Origin: Martelella lutilitoris
Lineage (GTDB): Bacteria; Pseudomonadota; Alphaproteobacteria; Rhizobiales; Rhizobiaceae
Reading direction: 5' to 3'
NCBI RefSeq assembly: GCF_005924265.1
Contig: NZ_VCLB01000003.1
Span: 62,001 to 126,000, forward strand
Length of the DNA: 64,000 nt
Shown here: piece after piece, positions 43,310 through 50,770 of the stretch
Numbering within the stretch: position 1 is the stretch's first letter
Layout of the letters: each line of letters opens with the position of its first letter
Position numbers and translations under genes: made by a program
Notes under the pieces: generated by a model
Told to the model about the DNA's origin: nothing
The model's input: only the letters and a program-made list of their open reading frames with translations
Database searches by the model: none

Positions 43310-44133
43310 TTGCCACCTCGCGCGGATGCGATTTTCTTGAGCAGGAAATTGGCGGAAAAGGCCATGGCCATCAGGATGAAGGCAATCACGCTGGCGGAGA
43401 CCAGATCATTGGCAACGGTCACGCGCTGATAAAGCAGGGTTTCCAGCATGAGCACCTTGGAGCCGCCGAGAATGGCCGGCGTGATATAGGCGGTCATGGA
43501 GCCGGTGAAGACCAGCGTTCCGCCGATGATCAGCCCCTCGCGGGTGAGCGGCAGGATCACCTTCCAGAACACCTGGAACCAGTTGGCGCCGAGAACGCGT
43601 GCGGCCGGCACGGCATCGCGCGGCATGTTTTCAAGCGCGGAGATCAGGGAAATGATCATCAGCGGCAGGAAGAGTTGCAACAGGCCGATGGTGACGGCCG
43701 TTTCGGTGAAGAGAAAGCGGATCGGCTCGTCCGATAACCCGACTGCGACCAGCGCCTTGTTGATGATGCCGGTGCGGCCCAGAAGCACGATCCAGGCATA
43801 GGTGCGCGCCACGGGTGAAATCATCAGCGGCAGCACGATCAGCCCGACCATCCGTCCCTTGCTCTTCTCCGGCAGGCTGACGGTGGCGTAAGCCGCGGCA
43901 TAACCGACAATGGCGGCAATGACGGTCACCAGTGCGGCCAGCCTCAATGTGCGGAAGAACACCGTGCGATTGAGCGATTTCGAGAAGAAATCGGCATAGG
44001 CCGAAAGCGTCCACTGGCCATCAATGTGCACGCCCTGAGCCAGCAGCACCACGACCGGAAGCAGGAACACCACTCCGGCGAAGAGGGCGGCTGGCAGAAC
44101 AAGCGCCATGGCCTCAACGCGGCTTTGAAACAT
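43306..44133 (-). CDS. ABC transporter permease (PotB class)
   Basis: A 275-residue permease with about six hydrophobic segments, the first beginning LVLPAALFAGVVFLLPVVV, and the coupling loop NMPRDAVPAARVLGANWFQVFW near residue 165. It is the PotB-like partner of the downstream PotC-like protein. It begins 97 bp after the binding-protein gene, and that gap carries a GC-rich hairpin. The two permeases together form the channel; specificity comes from the binding protein. Confidence 0.9.
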   Translation of the reverse strand: MFQSRVEAMALVLPAALFAGVVFLLPVVVLLAQGVHIDGQWTLSAYADFFSKSLNRTVFFRTLRLAALVTVIAAIVGYAAAYATVSLPEKSKGRMVGLIVLPLMISPVARTYAWIVLLGRTGIINKALVAVGLSDEPIRFLFTETAVTIGLLQLFLPLMIISLISALENMPRDAVPAARVLGANWFQVFWKVILPLTREGLIIGGTLVFTGSMTAYITPAILGGSKVLMLETLLYQRVTVANDLVSASVIAFILMAMAFSANFLLKKIASARGGK

Positions 44134-44158
44134 GGAGGTAACTTTCTGTTCTCAAGCA

Positions 44159-44184
44159 GCACGGCGACCTTGCTGCCGCCGTGC
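44159..44184 (-). other. Stem-loop between binding-protein and permease genes
   Basis: Perfect 8-bp stem GCACGGCG/CGCCGTGC with a 10-base loop and no T-run, in the only large gap of the operon. Probably protects the upstream message and lowers downstream expression, as in other ABC operons. Confidence 0.55.
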
Positions 44185-44230
44185 ATATGACAAACCGGGA
44201 TGGATGAAGGTCTGCCGGGTCTGGTCGGCC

Positions 44231-45256
44231 CTACTGGCCGACCTGTTCATTCCACTGCTCAAGCCACATGTCGCGGTTATCGAGCAGAACTTCGGAAGGC
44301 AGAAGGTGGAGATTGTCTGCCGTTTCCGCGCCATAGGTCAAATTGTTGGCGACCTCGTCGGAAACCACGACCTCCTTGTTGGCCGGGCTGTCCACCAGCG
44401 CCTCGGCCAGCTTGGTCTGGATATCGGTGGAAAGCCAGAAATCCATGAACTGCATGGCAAGCTCTTCATTGCCGCTGTCCTTGGTCATGACCATGACGTT
44501 CAGACCGCCGGTCTGGCCTTCCTTCGGCGTCGCCCATTCAATGGGAAAGCCCATATCAGTGAACCGGCCCCAGGCGAAACGGCCGATCGGCGCGGCCCAG
44601 ATTTCCTCCTGCTGCATCAACTGCGCCAGCTGCGAGGAGCGAACGTAGAAGGTGACGAAATCATCGCGATGTTCCGCAACGGCTTCGATCGGCGCCTTCA
44701 GATCGTAATCGTCATTGCCGATGGCCTTGCCGAGCATGTAGAGCGACGGCGGCCCCTGATTGGTGGTGACATTGGCAAAGGCAACGCGGCCCGCCAACTC
44801 CGGGCTGAGGAGATCTTCCCAACTGTCGATCGAGACCCTGTCGGAGCGGTAGGCGATCGATGTGGCGTAAAAAGTGTAGCCGACGCTCTTGCCATCGCCG
44901 TTCGGATCCTTGGCGATATCGTAAAGCTTGTCGTAGCTGGAGAGTTTCGCATAGTCGATATCGGCGATCAGCCCCGCGCGCGCGGCCGAAAGCGCATCAG
45001 CCATCGACATGACGGCCATATCGACGACGGGGCTCTGCTTGTTGGCCTCCATCTTGGCCAGGCGCTCAACGCTGTTGCCGGTTTCAACGACGATGTCGCA
45101 GCTGCAGATTTCCTCGAAGGGATCGTAGACGATCTCCTTGAACGCGTCCTGCGCGAAAGCATAAACGGAAATCGTCAGCGTCTTGTCGGCGGCATTGGCC
45201 GCGCCGGCCGAAAGCGCCAGGGCCGCGATAGCGGCGGATGTGAGAAAGGTCTTCAT
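44231..45256 (-). CDS. Periplasmic substrate-binding protein of PotD/FbpA-like ABC importer
   Basis: A 341-residue protein with signal peptide MKTFLTSAAIAALALSAGAANA and a class II periplasmic binding fold (SBP_bac_6/8-like). The mature protein begins ADKTLTISVYAFAQDAF; a CSC pair in PFEEICSCDIV may form a disulfide or be structural. The Ca-loop-like DPNGDGKSVGYTF is noticeable. Its start overlaps the LacI regulator stop by 4 bp (ATGA) with AGAAGGAG upstream. By operon context it should bind a nucleoside or purine; no close family assignment supports this, so the ligand is an open question. Confidence 0.88.
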   Translation of the reverse strand: MKTFLTSAAIAALALSAGAANAADKTLTISVYAFAQDAFKEIVYDPFEEICSCDIVVETGNSVERLAKMEANKQSPVVDMAVMSMADALSAARAGLIADIDYAKLSSYDKLYDIAKDPNGDGKSVGYTFYATSIAYRSDRVSIDSWEDLLSPELAGRVAFANVTTNQGPPSLYMLGKAIGNDDYDLKAPIEAVAEHRDDFVTFYVRSSQLAQLMQQEEIWAAPIGRFAWGRFTDMGFPIEWATPKEGQTGGLNVMVMTKDSGNEELAMQFMDFWLSTDIQTKLAEALVDSPANKEVVVSDEVANNLTYGAETADNLHLLPSEVLLDNRDMWLEQWNEQVGQ

Positions 45257-46299
45257 GGGTTCAGTTCTCCTTCTGAGGTTCTGGTGAAAGTGATTTTCTC
45301 ACTTTCTTCTTGTTGGGCCGGTCCGGTGGAACGGCGGATCACGAGGGTCATCGCAACGCGGTCCTGTGCGGCCTGCACGGTATCCGCGTCGGCTCTGGTT
45401 TCGATCGCCTGTTTGAGAGCCCCGATCGCGATGGCGGCAACGGCGGGCATATCCATGCGCACGGTTGTCAGCGCGGGCGTTACGGCACTGGCAAACATCA
45501 GGTCATCAAAGCCTGAAACAGAGGCCATGGCCGGAACGCTGACGCCGGCGTCCTGCAAATGGGTCAGCACCTTCAATGCCTGAAGGTCGGAAACCGTGAC
45601 GAAGGCCGTGAAGCCTCTGGCATACCATCGGGTCGCATCGAAGCCGGCGCCGTCCGCAAGAGAGACGCTGTCCAGCCAGACCGTCTCCGTCGTCCCGGAT
45701 GAAAGCGCAGCGCGCACGCCACCGAGCCGGTCGTTCTGAACGATGGAATCGTGGTTATTGCCAATCAGCAGAACCTTGCGATGACCGAGGGCGGCCAGAT
45801 GCTCGCCCAGCAGGAAACCGCCGCCCCAATGATCGGCCGACACCGTATTTCCGGGCGTCGAGGGGGAATCGATCATCGCAACCGGACAACCGATATTGGC
45901 AACCCGCGTGCCGCGGCGCGGCACGACGATCATCCCATCGACGCCGTGATCCTTCAGATGCCGGATCGCCTCGGTCTGGGCCTTGATACTGCCGCGGGAA
46001 TCCGCGATCAGAACGCCAAGCCCTGCATCCGTGGCCGCGTTTTCGATGGCCTGCGCGATCTGCGGAAAAAGCGGATTGCCGATATCGGGCAGAACAAGCC
46101 CGATCACGCCCGTAAGGCCGGTGCGCAGCGCGCGGGCCGAAAGGCTTGGAACATAGCCAAGATCGTCGGCCACCTGACGGATGCGTCTCGCCAGATCCGC
46201 TGAAACCCGCCCCTTGCCTGAAAGCGCATTGGAGACGGTCGCGGCGGAAATATCCAGCCGTTCAGCGATCTCGGACAATTTGGGCGGGCGCTGCTGCAT
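45253..46299 (-). CDS. LacI-family transcriptional regulator of the purine-nucleoside ABC operon
   Basis: A 348-residue repressor with an N-terminal helix-turn-helix and hinge (KLSEIAERLDISAATVSNAL, then a YVPSLSARAL hinge region) and a periplasmic-binding-like effector domain (GLVLPDIGNPLFPQIAQAI). It is the first gene of its operon and overlaps the binding-protein gene by ATGA. A palindrome with a central CG, the typical LacI-family operator form, lies 13 bp upstream of its start, so autoregulation of the whole operon is likely. The inducer is probably the transported compound or a breakdown product. Confidence 0.92.
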   Translation of the reverse strand: MQQRPPKLSEIAERLDISAATVSNALSGKGRVSADLARRIRQVADDLGYVPSLSARALRTGLTGVIGLVLPDIGNPLFPQIAQAIENAATDAGLGVLIADSRGSIKAQTEAIRHLKDHGVDGMIVVPRRGTRVANIGCPVAMIDSPSTPGNTVSADHWGGGFLLGEHLAALGHRKVLLIGNNHDSIVQNDRLGGVRAALSSGTTETVWLDSVSLADGAGFDATRWYARGFTAFVTVSDLQALKVLTHLQDAGVSVPAMASVSGFDDLMFASAVTPALTTVRMDMPAVAAIAIGALKQAIETRADADTVQAAQDRVAMTLVIRRSTGPAQQEESEKITFTRTSEGELNP

Positions 46300-46311
46300 T
46301 CAGGCCATGAT

Positions 46312-46331
46312 TTGCTTAATCGTTTAAGCAA
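46312..46331. promoter_or_regulatory. Candidate LacI-family operator of the purine-nucleoside operon
   Basis: TTGCTTAA and TTAAGCAA are perfect inverted arms around TCGT, giving a central CG dyad as in most LacI-family sites. It lies just upstream of the regulator start at 46299. Confidence 0.75.
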
Positions 46332-46464
46332 GCATGTCGAAAACCCGACGCAATGTCGAGTCCTCATTGCACTTTTTACCATGGGTTTCGTGACCGAGCG
46401 GGCCGACAGTTTCGGCCTGATGGACGTGGAGCGACAGCCCTGCCCGATCAGACCGAAACGCGCG

Positions 46465-47751
46465 CTATGCGTATCCAAACAGGCGCGGGAAATACATGGT
46501 CAACGCCGGCAGGTAGGTGATCAGCAGCAGCACCACGAGTTCCGCGGCGATAAAAGGCAGGATGGCCCGACTTATGCGTGACAGACTGACCTTTGACACC
46601 CCGCAGGCCGCGAACAGCACAAGTCCGAAGGGCGGCGTTGCCAATCCTATCGTCAAATTGGTGCAGGTGATCAGGCCGAAATGGATCGGGTCGACGCCGT
46701 ATTTGTAGGCGATCGGCGCGAGCAGCGGCCCCAGCACGATGATGGCGAAGCCCATGTCGAGGAACATGCCGATGACCAGGTAGATGACATTGACCAGCAG
46801 CAGGAAGACTAGCTTGTTCTCCGTCAGCGACACGAAGGCGATGGTGACGTGTTCCACGAGATTGAAATAGGTCACCAGCCAGCTGAAGGTCTTGGCGCAT
46901 GCCATCAGGAACATGATCATCGCCGTCGCCTTGACGGTATGGGAGAGGATCGGGACCAGGTCCGACAATTTGAGCTTGCGGTAAAACAGGAAACCGATGG
47001 CCAGGCCATACATGACCGCCACGGCGGATGCCTGCGTCGGGCTGAAGAAGCCGCCGAGAATGCCGCCCATGATGATGACCGGCAGCAATAGCGCGGGAGC
47101 GCCGTGAATGAAGGCAACGATCAGGCGGACGACGCCGACGAAGGGGGCGCGCTCGCCATAGCCCTTGCGCACGGCAACGATATAGGCCGTCACCATCAGC
47201 GCCAGCGCGACGAGAACCCCCGGAACCATGCCGCCGAGGAACAGGCCGGCAATCGACACATTCATGACCGAGGCATAGATCAGCATCGGGATGCTCGGAG
47301 GAATGATCGGACCGATGACCGAACTCGCGGCCGTCACGGCGGCGCTGTAGTCCTCGCCATAACCGTTCTTCTTCATGGCCGGCACCATGATGCTGCCGAC
47401 AGCGACCGTATCGGAGACGGCCGACCCGGTAATCCCGGCAAAGAACATGCTGGAAACGATATTGGTGTGGGCAAGGCCGCCACGAATCCAGCCCACCAGC
47501 GATGACGACAGCGTCATCAGCCGGTCGGTAATCCCGGCCCGGTTCATGATCTCGCCCGCCATGATGAAGAACGGAATCGCCAACAGAAGCATGTTCTCCG
47601 TACTGGTGAACATGCGTTGCGGGATCTGCAGGAAAAGCCGCGGATCGCCGATATCGACATAGACGAAAATCGTCATCAGCACGAGGCAGAGCGCAATCGG
47701 AACCCCAAGCAGAAGCATCGGGATGAAGCTGCCAAAAATGATAGCAATCAA
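46465..47751 (-). CDS. dctM: TRAP transporter large permease (DctM)
   Basis: A 428-residue membrane protein of the TRAP DctM family with many hydrophobic segments; VGSIMVPAMKKNGYGEDYSAAVTAASSVIGPIIPPSIPM is the diagnostic central region. It uses the sodium or proton gradient to drive uptake of an organic acid delivered by the periplasmic DctP. The start is TTG at 47751 (MIAIIFGSFIPMLL), two bases after the DctQ stop; no ATG or GTG fits. The C-terminus is at 46465, 166 bp before the LacI gene. Ligand unknown. Confidence 0.93.
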   Translation of the reverse strand: MIAIIFGSFIPMLLLGVPIALCLVLMTIFVYVDIGDPRLFLQIPQRMFTSTENMLLLAIPFFIMAGEIMNRAGITDRLMTLSSSLVGWIRGGLAHTNIVSSMFFAGITGSAVSDTVAVGSIMVPAMKKNGYGEDYSAAVTAASSVIGPIIPPSIPMLIYASVMNVSIAGLFLGGMVPGVLVALALMVTAYIVAVRKGYGERAPFVGVVRLIVAFIHGAPALLLPVIIMGGILGGFFSPTQASAVAVMYGLAIGFLFYRKLKLSDLVPILSHTVKATAMIMFLMACAKTFSWLVTYFNLVEHVTIAFVSLTENKLVFLLLVNVIYLVIGMFLDMGFAIIVLGPLLAPIAYKYGVDPIHFGLITCTNLTIGLATPPFGLVLFAACGVSKVSLSRISRAILPFIAAELVVLLLITYLPALTMYFPRLFGYA

Positions 47752-47754
47752 GGT

Positions 47755-48270
47755 TCAAACTCCGGCGGTTTGCGTGAGGTCTGCCTGCTCGCGCGGATCG
47801 GGGAGCGCGGCGGCGACACTGAAAAGCCCCAGCAGGACACCGCCGACCGGAACCGAAAGGTAATAGTAGAAGAGCGAGATATCGAGGTAGAGCGAGGTCT
47901 GGTACTTGCCCACGAAGAGCGCCATCTTCCAGCCGAAATAGACCATGACGAAGACGACGACGAGCGTCAGTAGCGTGTACCCGGCCTTTAGAGCGGACTG
48001 CAGGGACGGGCCCACCATCTCGTAGAGGAGTTCAACACCGATATGCCCGCCATGCCGCGCGATCACGCCGGCGCCGATGAAAACCGCCCAGGCGAAGAAC
48101 AGGTTGCTGACCTCTTCCACCCAGACCGGCGAGTTTCCCACGACCTGGTTGGCAATGATCTCGTAGGCCGAGACGAGGAACAACAGCCCGGTCAGGACGA
48201 TTGCGACGGCCATACAGGCCTTTTCCAGGCCATCGACGGCGGTCTGGTATCCGATAAGAAGCTTTTTCAT
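47755..48270 (-). CDS. dctQ: TRAP transporter small permease (DctQ)
   Basis: A 171-residue membrane subunit with four hydrophobic segments (first IVLTGLLFLVSAYEII, last VPVGGVLLGLFSVAAAL) and the DctQ-typical SPVWVEEVSNLFFAWAVFIGAG between the first two. It couples DctM to the TRAP complex. ATG 48270 follows GGGAGAATTACACA; the frame extends further without a site. It is co-transcribed with dctP (about 150 bp upstream) and dctM (downstream). Confidence 0.91.
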   Translation of the reverse strand: MKKLLIGYQTAVDGLEKACMAVAIVLTGLLFLVSAYEIIANQVVGNSPVWVEEVSNLFFAWAVFIGAGVIARHGGHIGVELLYEMVGPSLQSALKAGYTLLTLVVVFVMVYFGWKMALFVGKYQTSLYLDISLFYYYLSVPVGGVLLGLFSVAAALPDPREQADLTQTAGV

Positions 48271-48421
48271 TGTGTAATTCTCCCTGCCGCCAGAGGCGCG
48301 CGCGGACTGCGGAAACCGACAAACACCCGGTTCCCGCATTTCCGTACGCAGGGCAAACGGCACCGCTATCGATCAATCGACCGTTATCGCGGCGCCGCCA
48401 ACCCCGTTCTTGCCAGCAAAC

Positions 48422-49459
48422 TCAGCGCTGGCTTTCAGCCTCCTCGGTCGCGGCAAAGATGCGGTCGACCCACTCCTGGCCGTCATCGCCCATCTTGCGC
48501 AGCACCATGTCGATGTAAGGTTGCTGGGCGAGCTCGCGGAACTCCTTGAGTTCGGCGGCAGTTGGGTAATAGAAGGTCGCACCTTCGGCTTCCATTGCTT
48601 CCTGGATCACCAGCGAGCTGAGATAGGACTGGGCGTTGCCCATGCGCGAGCAGAGATCGCCGGCCCTCAGCATCAAGGTCTGGTTTTCCGGTGACAGCGA
48701 CTGGAAGAACTCCTCATTGATGAGGATGGGATGCAGGTTGTAGCTGTGCCGGGTCATGGTGACGTAGGGGTTCACCTCATAGAGCTTCTGCGAATACATC
48801 GAATAAAGCTCGGTATCGTGACCTTCCGCCATGCCTGATTGCAGCGCGGTATAGAGCTCGCTCCAGCTGATCGTCACCGTGTTGGCGCCCCAGGAGCGGA
48901 ACATGGCCAGAAGCCCGGGATTCTCGGGCACGCGCATTTTCATGCCATTCATATCGGCAACGCTGTGGATCGGCTTTTCGGAGTAGATGTTGCGGAAACC
49001 CGCCCCTTCCGGCCAGGCCAGAACCCGAAGGCCGGTTTTCTCAAGGAAAGCATCGGCCAGCTCATCGCCCAGCGGCCCTTCCATCACCTGCCAGGCGGTC
49101 AGGCTGTCGGGGAAGACATAGGGTATCTGCGTGATCGCCATTTCCGGCAAGAAGGGAACCATGATCGAGGTATAGGTGCCGACCATCTGGATCACGCCGG
49201 CCTGCGCCGATTCGATCATCGCGCGGGCGCCGCCAAGCGAACTGTCGGGATAAACATCAAGCTCGATCTGGCCGTCGGAAGACGTGCTCAGATAGTCCTT
49301 CATTGCCGCGACACAGGCCGTGCGACCGGCGCCCGGCAGGTGCAGATCACCCTCCGAACCGTGTCCGATCTTGATGACGATCGGCTCGGCGCTCGCAGCG
49401 GCGGCGAATGTGCTGACGGCCATCGACAGACCGACGGCAAAAGCTGCAAATTTCTTCAT
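48422..49459 (-). CDS. dctP: TRAP transporter substrate-binding protein (DctP)
   Basis: A 345-residue periplasmic protein with signal peptide (MKKFAAFAVGLSMAVSTFAA...) and a DctP fold. The conserved Arg region that clamps a carboxylate is in GMKMRVPENPGLLAMFRSWGANTV, followed by SELYTALQSGMAEG, both typical. It is likely to bind an organic acid. GGAGGAATTT precedes the ATG at 49459. About 100 bp upstream is a perfect palindrome of IclR-operator form, and an iclR gene follows, so regulation by that protein is likely. An imperfect stem-loop (48309-48337) lies between this gene and dctQ. Confidence 0.93.
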   Translation of the reverse strand: MKKFAAFAVGLSMAVSTFAAAASAEPIVIKIGHGSEGDLHLPGAGRTACVAAMKDYLSTSSDGQIELDVYPDSSLGGARAMIESAQAGVIQMVGTYTSIMVPFLPEMAITQIPYVFPDSLTAWQVMEGPLGDELADAFLEKTGLRVLAWPEGAGFRNIYSEKPIHSVADMNGMKMRVPENPGLLAMFRSWGANTVTISWSELYTALQSGMAEGHDTELYSMYSQKLYEVNPYVTMTRHSYNLHPILINEEFFQSLSPENQTLMLRAGDLCSRMGNAQSYLSSLVIQEAMEAEGATFYYPTAAELKEFRELAQQPYIDMVLRKMGDDGQEWVDRIFAATEEAESQR

Positions 49460-49555
49460 AAATTCCTCCCAGCCCCGTTTCCTCCTCCTGGGAAGCGATC
49501 AAGCCGGCTCTCCTCACCGTGTGATCAACAACCCGTGGCCTGGGACAACAGCCAC

Positions 49556-49576
49556 TTTTGAAATTCTATTTCAAAA
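49556..49576. promoter_or_regulatory. Candidate IclR-family operator upstream of the TRAP operon
   Basis: TTTTGAAAT and ATTTCAAAA flank a TCT centre: a 21-bp palindrome with the GAAAT-N3-ATTTC core known for IclR-type regulators. The 350-bp gap around it (49460-49809) has no gene. Confidence 0.72.
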
Positions 49577-49809
49577 ACGCGGATATGTCGACAGGACTTG
49601 CCAGCATAAATTGCTCAAACCGCCGCGATTCTCCCCTTTTTGACTCTTTTTTGACTTCGGGAACGGTCGGCAACATGCGCGGCGCCTCCCCCTCTGCTCC
49701 ATGCGCGAGAATGTGCAGACGCGCGTCATCGGCCTGTCGAGCAAAGGCTCGCCGGGTCTGCCGCGAAGGCATAAGGAGAAGAGCCCGGCGTTTGCCCAAA
49801 CCGGCCTGC

Positions 49810-50628
49810 TCAGAGTATGCCGCGGGCGACGTGCTCTATCTCACGGGCCACGTCCAGAAGCCTGGGACCAAGGTCGCGTTCCAGCCGCTCATTGGTAACG
49901 ATCGAACGCAGCCCGCCGACATTGATGCCGTAGACCGGATACCCATCTGGCCGACGCACCACGGCGCCCGCCGAATTGGCTTCAACGATCCAGTCGCCAT
50001 CGCTCAGCGCGAAACCGTGCTCCTGAGCGAAGGCGATTTGCGCCCGCGCCTTGGCTTCCACGGCAGGCCAGTTGTCGCCGAAATTTCCGGAGACCGCGCT
50101 GATCTGCGCCTCCCGTTCCTTTTCCGGCAGAGCCGCAAGATAGGCCCTGCCCATGCCGGTGCAGATCAGCGGAATACGCGAGCCGACGCCAAGCCGGATG
50201 GCCATCGACGCCTTGGTGCGGCAGGCCTCGATATAGATGATCTCATTGCCATCGGCCGTGCCGAGATAGACGCTGGCATTGGCATATTCGGCAAGCGACT
50301 GCATGTAGGGCCGCGCGATGTCGCGGATTTCCATCTGCGCCATCACGTCATAACCGAGCGTGAGAACGGCCGGCCCCAGGGAATAGCGCCCCACTTCCTC
50401 GTCGTAGTTGAGATAGCCGAGTTCCGTTAGCGTAAAGGTGAGTCGCGAGACGGTTGCCTTGGACAGCCCCACGCGCGCGGCAATTTCGGCATTGCCGATC
50501 GGCCTGTTGTCAGGGCCGAACGCCTTGAGAACCGCCAGGCCGCGCGCAAGGCCGGAATTGATCCTGTAGTCTTTTGTGCTGCTGGACGCAGGCGGCGCTT
50601 GTCTTCTTCTGACCAAGGCAGGTTCCAT
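49810..50628 (-). CDS. IclR-family transcriptional regulator
   Basis: A 272-residue regulator with an N-terminal winged helix (residues 30-85, GLARGLAVLKAFGPDNRPIG and ARVGLSKATVSRLTFTLTEL) and a C-terminal IclR effector domain (95-270, with LGTADGNEIIYIEA and GINVGGLRS). IclR proteins regulate acid catabolism in response to small organic acids. ATG 50628 gives the usual length; the frame extends without support. It sits between a ThDP enzyme gene and the TRAP operon on the same strand, and a good IclR-type palindrome precedes dctP. Confidence 0.9.
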   Translation of the reverse strand: MEPALVRRRQAPPASSSTKDYRINSGLARGLAVLKAFGPDNRPIGNAEIAARVGLSKATVSRLTFTLTELGYLNYDEEVGRYSLGPAVLTLGYDVMAQMEIRDIARPYMQSLAEYANASVYLGTADGNEIIYIEACRTKASMAIRLGVGSRIPLICTGMGRAYLAALPEKEREAQISAVSGNFGDNWPAVEAKARAQIAFAQEHGFALSDGDWIVEANSAGAVVRRPDGYPVYGINVGGLRSIVTNERLERDLGPRLLDVAREIEHVARGIL

Positions 50629-50770
50629 CCCGGAAATGTTGGGAAAATGTTGCCAAAGTGGAGACATAACCAGAAGAAAGTCCAAATGCAAACGCCGAGA
50701 ACGCGCCGGCGGCTCCGCTTTCATGCCGCCCACCGACGTCTCCCCCTTCGCATCCTGCAACATCATCATC

